A stretch of DNA of 5,985 bases, taken from NCBI GenBank assembly GCA_003537495.1, contig DPSB01000005.1:1-5985 (forward strand), read 5' to 3'. A model generated the notes under the pieces. It was not told the DNA's origin. It did not search any database and saw only the letters and a program-made list of their open reading frames with translations. The stretch is from Cytophagales bacterium. Lineage in GTDB: Bacteria > Bacteroidota > Bacteroidia > Cytophagales > Cyclobacteriaceae. Both the position numbers and the translations under genes were made by a program. Positions 1-5,974 of this stretch are shown here, in pieces; positions within the stretch are counted from its first letter, which is position 1, and every line of letters starts with the position of its first letter.

Positions 1-1328
1 TAATCAAAGTTAAAGACGAAATAGATGTTGAGCTTACTATTCCCGTTTCACCGCATGGACGCATGATTAGCGGTATTCTTGATTTTATAGATGATACCAA
101 GCCCGTTTCGTTGTGGTGGCTGCTCAACCACGAAACGAACTACGCGTTGCAAGCAGCTTATCAACTGAATCATTCTCAAAATTTTAACGATGTTGAAAAA
201 GCAGCCTCACTCTTTTCTGCACCGGGTTTAAACCTGATGTATGCCGATGCACACGGTAACATTGGTTGGTGGGCTGTTGCTAAACTTCCGATCCGTCCCA
301 CACATGTAGTCTCAAAATTTTTCCTGGATGGTGCCAGTGGCAATGATGAGTACCAAGGGTTTTATGATTTTTCTAAAAACCCACATTCTGTAAATCCACC
401 GTGGGGTTATGTGTATTCAGCCAACAACCAACCCGATAGTGTGGACGGAGTACTTTATCCAGGCTATTATTATCCACGCAGTCGCGCGGGGCGTATTGAA
501 GAGTTGGTGAAAGAAAATAAAAAATGGACAGTAGAAGAAGTGAAGACAACGATATTGGATGTTACTTCACACATGCATGCCGATATCGCACATCAGTTTG
601 CTGCTATCTTAAAAGAAGTGAATCAAACAGAATTCAATGAACTTACAACTCAGTTGGAAAGTTGGAATGGACAACACGAAACAAATCTTACAGCTCCCGC
701 TATTTATTACAACCTGCTTGCGCAAACCATGCGGCTGGCTATGGCCGATGAAATTTCGCACGAAGCTTTTGAAGCCATTGCGGCTACTTCTGTTTTAAAG
801 AATAGCTACGAACATTTTATTGCCAACGAAAATTCACCGTGGTGGGATATAAAATGTACCGAAGCAAAAGAACCCCGTGCTGAAATTATTGGTAGAGCTG
901 CCACTAAAACACTTGCACTACTTAAAGCTACATGTGGCGAAAACCCAGTTGACTGGAAATGGGGAAAGATTCATACGCTTACACACAAACATGCCTTTGA
1001 TGCTGTGAAACCATTACGCAGCTTCTTTAATGTAGGGCCATTTGAAGTACCGGGTGGAAGTGAAGTAATCAATAACCTGCATTTCAGTTTAGATACAACT
1101 GGTTATTTTAATGTAGATGGAGGTCCGGCCTTGCGCAAGATTACCGACTTTGCCGATGCTGAAAATGGAATTACCGTTTCACCATCCGGACAATCGGGTA
1201 ATGTAATGAGCAAACACTATGGCGACCAGGCCGAAATGTTTGCTACCGGTAAATTTCGAAAGATGCTGATGAACAAAACGGAGATTGAAGCCGGTGAAAG
1301 AAAATTGATACTTAAGCCCAACAATTAA
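1..1328 (+). CDS. Penicillin acylase family protein (N-terminal hydrolase), C-terminal part, 5' truncated by window
   Basis: The reading frame is open from the first full codon (position 3) to TAA at 1326-1328, 441 codons; the ATG at 63 is internal. Family members are usually about 750-850 residues, cleave themselves to expose a catalytic N-terminal Ser on the beta chain, and hydrolyse amide bonds (beta-lactam side chains, acyl-homoserine lactones or other acyl amides), normally outside the cytoplasm. That Ser and any signal peptide lie upstream and cannot be checked. Visible beta-chain hallmarks are the HGR segment at the left edge, a NLMYADAHGNIGWW strand (nt 231-272), NPPWGYVYSANNQP with the Asn pair at 423-428 that probably holds the oxyanion-hole Asn, YYYPRSRAGRIEEL, WKWGKIH (954-974), and the terminal GQSGNVMSKHYGDQ block (to 1229). 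Conservation is good throughout, so it looks intact. Substrate cannot be told from sequence; penicillin itself is not implied. The aminotransferase gene follows 82 nt downstream. Confidence 0.93.
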   Translation, partial: IKVKDEIDVELTIPVSPHGRMISGILDFIDDTKPVSLWWLLNHETNYALQAAYQLNHSQNFNDVEKAASLFSAPGLNLMYADAHGNIGWWAVAKLPIRPTHVVSKFFLDGASGNDEYQGFYDFSKNPHSVNPPWGYVYSANNQPDSVDGVLYPGYYYPRSRAGRIEELVKENKKWTVEEVKTTILDVTSHMHADIAHQFAAILKEVNQTEFNELTTQLESWNGQHETNLTAPAIYYNLLAQTMRLAMADEISHEAFEAIAATSVLKNSYEHFIANENSPWWDIKCTEAKEPRAEIIGRAATKTLALLKATCGENPVDWKWGKIHTLTHKHAFDAVKPLRSFFNVGPFEVPGGSEVINNLHFSLDTTGYFNVDGGPALRKITDFADAENGITVSPSGQSGNVMSKHYGDQAEMFATGKFRKMLMNKTEIEAGERKLILKPNN

Positions 1329-1366
1329 TTCAAGTTGATCTGAAGATTCTTGTTTTGACTTTAACT

Positions 1367-1387
1367 GATTACCGACCACCGATTACT
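1367..1387. repeat. Short tandem heptamer repeat, three copies of GAYYACY
   Basis: Three back-to-back 7-mers, GATTACC, GACCACC and GATTACT, fill 21 of the 82 bases between the acylase stop and the aminotransferase GTG start. They differ only by C/T changes. The array ends 23 nt before the start codon, so it would probably lie in the leader or promoter of the downstream gene. Short intergenic heptamer arrays of this look are something I associate with Bacteroidota, but that is recollection. Three degenerate copies could also be chance. Confidence 0.5.
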
Positions 1388-1410
1388 ACTAATTTCAATC
1401 GAACATAAAC

Positions 1411-2589
1411 GTGAACATCGAAAATCTTCGCCAGCAAACTCCTGGTTGCAACTACAAAATTCATTTCAACAATGCCGGAGCATCATTACCACCACAACAG
1501 GTATTAGATGCAATAACCCAACATTTGCAATTAGAAGCCATGACCGGAGGCTATGAAGCGGCTGATTTAAAAGCTACCGAAGTAAATAGTTTCTATGAAT
1601 CAACTGCACAACTCCTCAATTGCAAAGCCACCAATATTGCCTTTACATCCAGCGCTACCAATTCATTTGCACGGGCGCTATCATGCATTCCATTTGAGGC
1701 AGGCGATTCTATTTTGTTGGCCAATGAAGACTACATCTCCAACCAACTTGCATTCTTATCGCTACAAAAACGATTTGGAATAAAAATTATCCGCGCTGCC
1801 AGTTTGCCTGAAGGCGGTGTAGATGTGGACGACATGAAACGGTTGATGGATCAACATCATCCCAAACTTGTTTCGGTTACACATGTGCCCAGCAATACCG
1901 GATTGATTCAACCCGTTGAGCTTGTAGGCGAACTTTGTGCTAAGCGTGATATTTATTATCTGGTGGATGGCTGCCAATCGGCCGGACAAATTCCCGTTGA
2001 TGTACAAAAAATAAAGTGCGACTTCTTTACTGCAACCCTGCGTAAATTTTTGCGTGGACCGCGTGGTACTGGATTTTTATTTGTATCCGATAAAGTGATT
2101 CAACGAAAACTCGAACCGTTGTTCATTGACTTACGCGGTGCCGAATGGATACAACCCGATGAATATGCACCTCGCATGGATGCGCGTAGGTTTGAAGATT
2201 GGGAACTACCCTATCCGTTGGTATTGGGAAGCAAGGCAGCAATCGAATTGGCCGTTTCACTAGGGTTAGATGAAATTCAAAAACGAAATTTATTCTTATG
2301 TACAAACATCCGGAACGGTCTTGCGGAAATACCGGGCATTACCTTGCTTGATAAAGGCACAAACCTGAGCAGTATTATTACGGCTTCAATCCGTAATCAC
2401 AAAGCTCCTGACATATTAAATGGATTACGGGCACTGAACATCAATACTTCCATCGGCTACCGCAACTTTGCGTTGATTGATTTTGATGCCAAGCAAGTTG
2501 AGTGGGCCTTGCGCATTTCGCCTCATTATTACAACACCGAAGCAGAAGTGAGCACATTGTTACAAGCCATTCGTAAATTAGTAGCATGA
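1411..2589 (+). CDS. Class V aminotransferase-fold PLP-dependent enzyme (not a cysteine desulfurase)
   Basis: This 392-residue protein is a full-length fold type I, class V PLP enzyme. It shows the N-terminal substrate loop HFNNAGASLPP (18-28), a cofactor-phosphate region around TSSATNSFARAL (79-90), THVPSNTGLIQP (157-168), LVDGCQSAGQIPVDV (184-198) with Asp186 expected to pair with the pyridine nitrogen, and the Schiff-base site LRKFLRGPRGTGFL with Lys212. ARRFEDWE (258-265) and the terminal RISPHYYNTEAEV (368-380) are typical of the subgroup annotated simply as aminotransferase class V, near isopenicillin-N-epimerase-like and EgtE-like enzymes. The region where IscS/SufS carry the persulfide Cys reads NINTSIGYRNFALIDF and has none, so desulfurase activity is unlikely. 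The start is GTG: the frame closes upstream at TAA (1390-1392), no ATG lies between, and the next ATG would cut into or past the conserved N-terminus. Its TGA overlaps the next gene by 4 nt. Substrate unknown. Confidence 0.9.
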   Translation: MNIENLRQQTPGCNYKIHFNNAGASLPPQQVLDAITQHLQLEAMTGGYEAADLKATEVNSFYESTAQLLNCKATNIAFTSSATNSFARALSCIPFEAGDSILLANEDYISNQLAFLSLQKRFGIKIIRAASLPEGGVDVDDMKRLMDQHHPKLVSVTHVPSNTGLIQPVELVGELCAKRDIYYLVDGCQSAGQIPVDVQKIKCDFFTATLRKFLRGPRGTGFLFVSDKVIQRKLEPLFIDLRGAEWIQPDEYAPRMDARRFEDWELPYPLVLGSKAAIELAVSLGLDEIQKRNLFLCTNIRNGLAEIPGITLLDKGTNLSSIITASIRNHKAPDILNGLRALNINTSIGYRNFALIDFDAKQVEWALRISPHYYNTEAEVSTLLQAIRKLVA

Positions 2590-3158
2590 ATTTTAAAAAT
2601 GCTTTACTGAGTACGTTAATTATTGAAGTAGGCATCGCCTTGCTGGCTGTAATCAATTACGGCACTTCATTGGAAGCCTTGCAAGCTGTTACCCGGTTTT
2701 CCGGTCGTGCATCGTTGGCAATCTTCAGTCTTATCTTCTTGCTTCATAATCACCGGCATGTAAAAATAAATGCAATCCTGTCCGACAAGTATTTTCTGGT
2801 ATTCGCTATTGCACATGCCATTCACCTGGCTGAATTGCTTTCCTACATTTTACTTTCGGGGAATGATCTTATTCCAATCCGCTTAGCGGGTGGCTTCGTT
2901 GCTTATGCACTTATTTTTCTGATGCCCTGGTTTCAATACAGGGTTGATACCGATCGGTTATCCGAAAAGAAGTTTAAAACCATCAAGATCATTTTTCTCT
3001 ACTACGTATGGTTTATCTTCTTTATGACGTATCTACCCCGCGTGCGCGGAGAACTGCCACATGTGGGTGGTTCGTACAAAGAGTTTGTAATTCTGCTGGC
3101 CTGGGTCTCGACTATGATGGGGATAAAGATTACGAGTATGTTAAAAATGAGAAGGTAG
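2586..3158 (+). CDS. Polytopic membrane protein, possibly ferric-reductase/MsrQ-like haem membrane domain
   Basis: This 190-residue protein has about six hydrophobic stretches (roughly residues 5-23, 41-54, 70-90, 97-117, 132-150 and 166-183), so it is an integral inner-membrane protein. The start ATG overlaps the TGA of the aminotransferase gene (ATGA, 2586-2589), implying one transcript and coupled translation. RFSGRASLAIFSLIFLL (37-53), followed by HNHRH (54-58) and AHAIHLAELLSYIL (76-89), recalls the glycine-rich helix and paired histidines of ferric-reductase-like/MsrQ membrane domains, where histidines ligate haem b. This resemblance is my reading of the pattern, not a firm family match. 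There is no flavin or NAD domain in the chain, and the C-terminus is short and basic (KMRR). It could equally be an unassigned hypothetical membrane protein. Being a coding region is secure; the role is not. Confidence 0.85.
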   Translation: MNFKNALLSTLIIEVGIALLAVINYGTSLEALQAVTRFSGRASLAIFSLIFLLHNHRHVKINAILSDKYFLVFAIAHAIHLAELLSYILLSGNDLIPIRLAGGFVAYALIFLMPWFQYRVDTDRLSEKKFKTIKIIFLYYVWFIFFMTYLPRVRGELPHVGGSYKEFVILLAWVSTMMGIKITSMLKMRR

Positions 3159-3163
3159 GTTTG
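3156..3163 (+). promoter_or_regulatory. Candidate Bacteroidota -7 promoter element (TAGGTTTG)
   Basis: TAGGTTTG matches the TAnnTTTG -7 consensus of the primary sigma factor of Bacteroidota at every fixed position. Its first three bases are the TAG stop of the membrane protein gene. It would start transcription near 3170, upstream of every possible start of the small membrane protein gene. No good TTG-type -33 element lies about 20 nt upstream, so a chance match is possible. Confidence 0.35.
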
Positions 3164-3271
3164 AGTGTGGAAAATTGATATAATCTGTGTACGATTAAAC
3201 ATAGATTGTGTCGCATGAAGACACGCTTCAAGGAGAAGGTGAACTACGATGTAACCGGAAAAGTATCGACT

Positions 3272-3631
3272 ATGAATAAATTGGGAATCTATCCTTTCTT
3301 TTTAATGATGATAGTTGGCATTTTTGTTATTAGCCGAGTTATTAAGAAGGATATAAGTGAGAGATTACCTCTTAGAGAATACAAACTTACAAAAGTTGAA
3401 GATGAGATAATATCTAGGATAGAGATAAGTACAGTATCAAAAGGGCATGTTTACATTAGATTGAAAGATGGCAGTAAAGTCATTATTGGACCTTCAGTTC
3501 GCCTCGATACATCCGAAAAACTTTATGTTCGATTGTCAACTGGGGATAGTCTTATAAAGCATTCATACAACGATACACTTACTGTTATTAAGCGAACGGG
3601 AAGTTCAGAAAAATTTAAACTTTTATTTTAA
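3272..3631 (+). CDS. Small single-span membrane protein of unknown function
   Basis: I do not recognise this family. From ATG 3272 it is 119 residues: a short basic head (MNK), one hydrophobic segment (about residues 5-22, GIYPFFLMMIVGIFVISR), then KKD and about 90 soluble residues. The layout suits a signal anchor with the domain either outside or in the cytoplasm. The soluble part alternates polar and hydrophobic residues like a small beta domain (HVYIRLKDGSKVIIG, KLYVRLSTGDSLIKH, TLTVIKR). The frame stays open upstream to ATG 3215 and TTG 3206, which would add 19 or 22 hydrophilic residues before the membrane segment. I prefer 3272 because it puts the anchor at the N-terminus, but no start has a well-spaced ribosome binding site. 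The gene is more AT-rich than its neighbours and may have a different history. It lies downstream of the membrane protein gene and converges on paaN. Confidence 0.72.
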   Translation: MNKLGIYPFFLMMIVGIFVISRVIKKDISERLPLREYKLTKVEDEIISRIEISTVSKGHVYIRLKDGSKVIIGPSVRLDTSEKLYVRLSTGDSLIKHSYNDTLTVIKRTGSSEKFKLLF

Positions 3632-3656
3632 TTTAATTGAGAAATTCCCCTCCTCC

Positions 3657-3680
3657 GTGGCGCGTGTCCTCACGCGCCAC
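3657..3680. terminator. Perfect 10-bp inverted repeat in convergent gap; hairpin terminator or REP-like palindrome
   Basis: GTGGCGCGTG (3657-3666) and CACGCGCCAC (3671-3680) are exact reverse complements around a TCCT loop. Eight of ten pairs are G-C, so the hairpin would be very stable in RNA from either strand. It lies 25 nt past the stop of the small membrane protein gene and 19 nt past the stop of paaN, where a shared terminator is expected. Neither flank has the T-run of an intrinsic terminator: CTCTTAAC follows on the plus strand and GGAGGAGGGG on the minus strand. It may instead block RNA 3' decay or be one copy of a dispersed palindromic repeat. Confidence 0.6.
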
Positions 3681-3699
3681 CTCTTAACTACTCAACCCC

Positions 3700-5358
3700 T
3701 TACACCTTCACCGGCTCCCGATGCCCCACCCACGTAAACCGTTTGGTTACATACTCCGGATTGGTAAAGGATGCATTACCCGATGGATTACCTCCGGTAA
3801 CATGAAAGTCGGAGAACGCTGCATTTTGATTCATGTAAATCCCGCCTGTAAGATTAAAGGATACCGGGGTAGCAGCCAGAGCCATCTCATCGGCAATCTT
3901 CTCGCGCACTCCAGAATCGGTTGTATAGGCTCCGCACGAAATAGCACCGTGTGTGCTTGCCAGTTCTTGCGCCAGCGCAATGGATTCGTCAGTGTTTTTG
4001 GTTTTAATCAATAAAGCAATCGGGCCAAAAAGTTCTTTGCTGAAAACTTCTTTTTTGGATGAATCTACTTCCACCACAACCGGTGTAGCTACCCGCGCTT
4101 GCTTAAACATTGGGTTTTCGAACGTGCGCGACTTCAACCAAACTTTGCCCGGAAGATTTACGGCTGCCTCCACCCGCTCGCAAGTCTTTTTATTTTGAAC
4201 TGCACCCAATACAAATGGTCCGGCCTTTGGGTTATCAACCAAACTATTGATGTTGGTCACAAACTTTTCAGCAAACTGATCGAAGGTTACTACACCTGAT
4301 GGAGTTTTAATTCCACCTTCGGGAATAAAAAAATTCTGTGGTGCCGTACACATCTGGCCACTGTAAAGATTAACCGAGAATGCAAGATTGGCTGCTACCT
4401 TATCAATGTCTTCTGCCGAATCAAGGATCACTGAGTTTACACCGGTCTTTTCAGTAAACACAATTTTACCCGGCAATGCTTCCAGGTAACTACCAAATGC
4501 GGAGTTACCGGTAAAGTCAATCAGTTTTACATCGGCATGCTCGGCCAATTCTTTGGTAATCATTTTATCATACGTATCCACAGCAAGCTGGCAGATATGT
4601 GGGTCGAGTTTATGTTCGGCCAATACATTTTGTATTTCAGCTACAAATATGGCAATGGGTAGAATAGTGCCTGGATGTGGTTTTACAATAACAGTGTTGC
4701 CCGTAATCAAACTTCCATAAATCCCGGTAACGGAATTCCAGGTAGGAAAAGTAGAACAACCAATCACTACCGAAATCCCTTTGGGCACTGCACGCCACTC
4801 TTTATTTAATTGAATGTTGAACTTGCCCATGGGTTTATCCCAAAGTGCTGCACCGGGCACACGCGAAAGTTCTTCGTAGCCAGCGGCAATTGCTTCCAGT
4901 GCACGATCGGCCGCATGTGGGCCCGATGCCTGAAAGGCCATCATATAGCCTTGGCCTGTAGTGTGCATAGTAGCATACGCTATTTCAAAAAATCTTTTTT
5001 TGATTCTTTCCAACGATTCAACCAGAATCGAAGCACGATCATTTTTTGAGATTTTTCGCCACTGATGAAAAGCAGCTTTCGATTTTGAAATCAAAACATC
5101 GGTTGTAAAAACCGGATATGAAACATTTAATGGTTGTTGCAGGTAAGGCGATTCTTCCTGTCCGGCCCAACTGCTTTCTCCGGTTTGTTTTAATTCTGTA
5201 AACCGTTTGCCTAATGTTTCTTTAAATTTTGATTGTCCATCTGCATCGGCTGTTTCACCGTAGATAGCAGGTGCGGGATGTTCCGGGTAGGCTGCATAAA
5301 ACGTGCGCGCATGCAGCGCTTCAATTGCTTTGGTAAGTAGTGCGTGGTGTGAAGTCAT
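3700..5358 (-). CDS. paaN: PaaN-type aldehyde dehydrogenase of phenylacetate (phenylacetyl-CoA) degradation
   Basis: This 552-residue protein matches the stand-alone PaaN family (about 550 residues) along its whole length. It is an NAD(P)-dependent aldehyde dehydrogenase expected in the cytoplasm to oxidise the semialdehyde made on ring opening of oxepin-CoA in the aerobic phenylacetyl-CoA pathway. Family signatures are HTTGQGYMMAFQASGPHAADRALEA (in two parts, 132-143 and 144-156), VIGCSTFPTWNSV (198-210), VIVKPHP (223-229), DFTGN (281-285), FTEKTGVN (301-308), NLYSGQMCTAPQN (330-342), KELFGPI (441-447) and the C-terminal NLTGG...NQNAAFSDFHVTGGNPSGNASF. Expected catalytic residues are present: Cys337 nucleophile (codon 4348-4350), Glu303 general base, Asn208 oxyanion hole, Lys226 cofactor binding, Glu442/Phe444. 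No MaoC-like hydratase domain is fused, unlike PaaZ, so a separate hydratase would be needed. The ATG overlaps the PIN gene stop by 4 nt (ATGA), so it is probably co-transcribed with the toxin-antitoxin pair. No other paa genes are in the window. Confidence 0.93.
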   Translation of the reverse strand: MTSHHALLTKAIEALHARTFYAAYPEHPAPAIYGETADADGQSKFKETLGKRFTELKQTGESSWAGQEESPYLQQPLNVSYPVFTTDVLISKSKAAFHQWRKISKNDRASILVESLERIKKRFFEIAYATMHTTGQGYMMAFQASGPHAADRALEAIAAGYEELSRVPGAALWDKPMGKFNIQLNKEWRAVPKGISVVIGCSTFPTWNSVTGIYGSLITGNTVIVKPHPGTILPIAIFVAEIQNVLAEHKLDPHICQLAVDTYDKMITKELAEHADVKLIDFTGNSAFGSYLEALPGKIVFTEKTGVNSVILDSAEDIDKVAANLAFSVNLYSGQMCTAPQNFFIPEGGIKTPSGVVTFDQFAEKFVTNINSLVDNPKAGPFVLGAVQNKKTCERVEAAVNLPGKVWLKSRTFENPMFKQARVATPVVVEVDSSKKEVFSKELFGPIALLIKTKNTDESIALAQELASTHGAISCGAYTTDSGVREKIADEMALAATPVSFNLTGGIYMNQNAAFSDFHVTGGNPSGNASFTNPEYVTKRFTWVGHREPVKV

Positions 5359-5783
5359 AATTTTCTAAATAATTCAAGTGCTGTTAGTGGCGATAGTGGC
5401 ATTAAATCAGTTCTATTAAAGTCACTATCAAAAGTTACAAATTCTAAACCATTTCTTTTCGTTAATTGGTACTGGTAAGAATCATCAAAATCAAGGTTAT
5501 AACGAGAACTTACATCTAACATAGTAACATGTTCATTAACCGATAAGCGGTAAAGCATAACATTGCCTTCGGAGAAGAGATCGGTTATGAATCGGTTAAA
5601 CAACTCAGCCCGCTTTAGTTTAAACAATATTACTCCTATCGAGTGAAGTGAAAAATCAGAAATCCCGAGTTGGTGGGCTGGTACAGTTGCAAGTAATTGT
5701 CCTACCTCTTCAGATTTTTCTTGCTCCAATAACCGTTCAAGCCAGATATTGGAATCCAACAAAAAATTTATTGGTTTCGCCAT
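5355..5783 (-). CDS. PIN-domain protein, VapC-like toxin (putative ribonuclease)
   Basis: This 142-residue protein has the size and layout of a single PIN domain, a Mg2+-dependent RNase fold used by VapC-type toxins. Acidic metal-site residues are Asp10 in LLDSNIWLE, the cluster NLDFDDSYQY (Asp98, Asp100, Asp101) and TFDSDF (Asp119, Asp121). The second canonical acidic position, usually Glu in a xxxELxxG context, reads ISDFSLHSIG here, with Ser48 where Glu would be expected and Asp43 nearby. This looks like a trait of the subfamily rather than local damage, because the surrounding residues are well formed. The antitoxin gene precedes it with a 16-nt overlap, and paaN follows with a 4-nt overlap. 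The ATG start is supported by AAGAAGG seven bases upstream. Toxicity and RNA target are inferred from family and context only. Confidence 0.87.
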   Translation of the reverse strand: MAKPINFLLDSNIWLERLLEQEKSEEVGQLLATVPAHQLGISDFSLHSIGVILFKLKRAELFNRFITDLFSEGNVMLYRLSVNEHVTMLDVSSRYNLDFDDSYQYQLTKRNGLEFVTFDSDFNRTDLMPLSPLTALELFRKL

Positions 5784-5974
5784 TCTGAGGCCTTCTTTTG
5801 TAAGTCCAACGCGGAGTATTGACTTTTAAAATCTTTTAGTCCGCCAGCCCAATCCTGACTCAATTTTTTTTGAGTGCTGGTATCAATTTGCCTTAGAAGT
5901 TTATCAATAAAATCCTCAAGTTCCCGAAGTGCTTCGGGCGAAAGTTTTGAAATTTTCTCGTCTATCGATTTCAT
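5768..5974 (-). CDS. Antitoxin of PIN-toxin pair, DUF2281-like
   Basis: This 68-residue, charged protein has an N-terminal helix ISKLSPEALRELEDFIDKLL (8-27), matching the pattern of DUF2281-type antitoxins, and a C-terminal tail DWAGGLKDFKSQYS...LQKKASEWR (42-66) of the kind found next to this PIN subfamily, probably the part that binds and neutralises the toxin. No AbrB, RHH or Phd/YefM DNA-binding motif is obvious, so autoregulation is uncertain. It starts at ATG 5974, only 11 bases from the window edge, so its promoter is out of view. It ends in TAA 16 nt inside the PIN gene, the usual antitoxin-first order with overlapping reading frames. Confidence 0.85.
   Translation of the reverse strand: MKSIDEKISKLSPEALRELEDFIDKLLRQIDTSTQKKLSQDWAGGLKDFKSQYSALDLQKKASEWRNQ
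5791..5797 (-). promoter_or_regulatory. Shine-Dalgarno-like site for the PIN gene (AAGAAGG)
   Basis: On the minus strand AAGAAGG lies seven bases before the PIN gene ATG at 5783, within the antitoxin coding region. It differs from a strong site by one base and supports that start. It would let the toxin be translated on its own as well as by coupling to the antitoxin. Confidence 0.45.

Noticed and set aside
63..65. ATG as the true start of the acylase gene
   Set aside because: The frame is open to the window edge with acylase-like residues upstream, and the family's alpha chain and catalytic Ser would be missing, so this Met is internal.
1331..1352. Imperfect palindrome (CAAG...CTTG with ATC/GAT inside) after the acylase stop, followed by TTTTG
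   Set aside because: The stem is short, bulged and AT-rich, and the T-run has only four bases; too weak to call a terminator.
1411..2589. Cysteine desulfurase (NifS/IscS/SufS) assignment for the PLP enzyme
   Set aside because: The fold matches, but no cysteine is present in the C-terminal loop region where the persulfide-forming residue is required.
1..2589. Beta-lactam biosynthesis or resistance cluster
   Set aside because: Only family-level names suggest it; there are no ACV synthetase, isopenicillin N synthase, or beta-lactamase genes in view.
1179..2656. Antisense open frames of 60-81 codons within the acylase and aminotransferase genes
   Set aside because: They lie opposite well-conserved coding sequence, have no recognisable protein features and are shadows of the real frames.
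3161..3184. TTGAGT and TATAAT resembling a sigma-70 promoter
   Set aside because: The spacer is only 12 bases, too short for a sigma-70 promoter, and this promoter type is not the norm in Bacteroidota.
3721..5049. Plus-strand open frames of 66-97 codons opposite paaN
   Set aside because: paaN is conserved end to end, and these frames show no domain, no signal sequence and low-complexity shadow composition.
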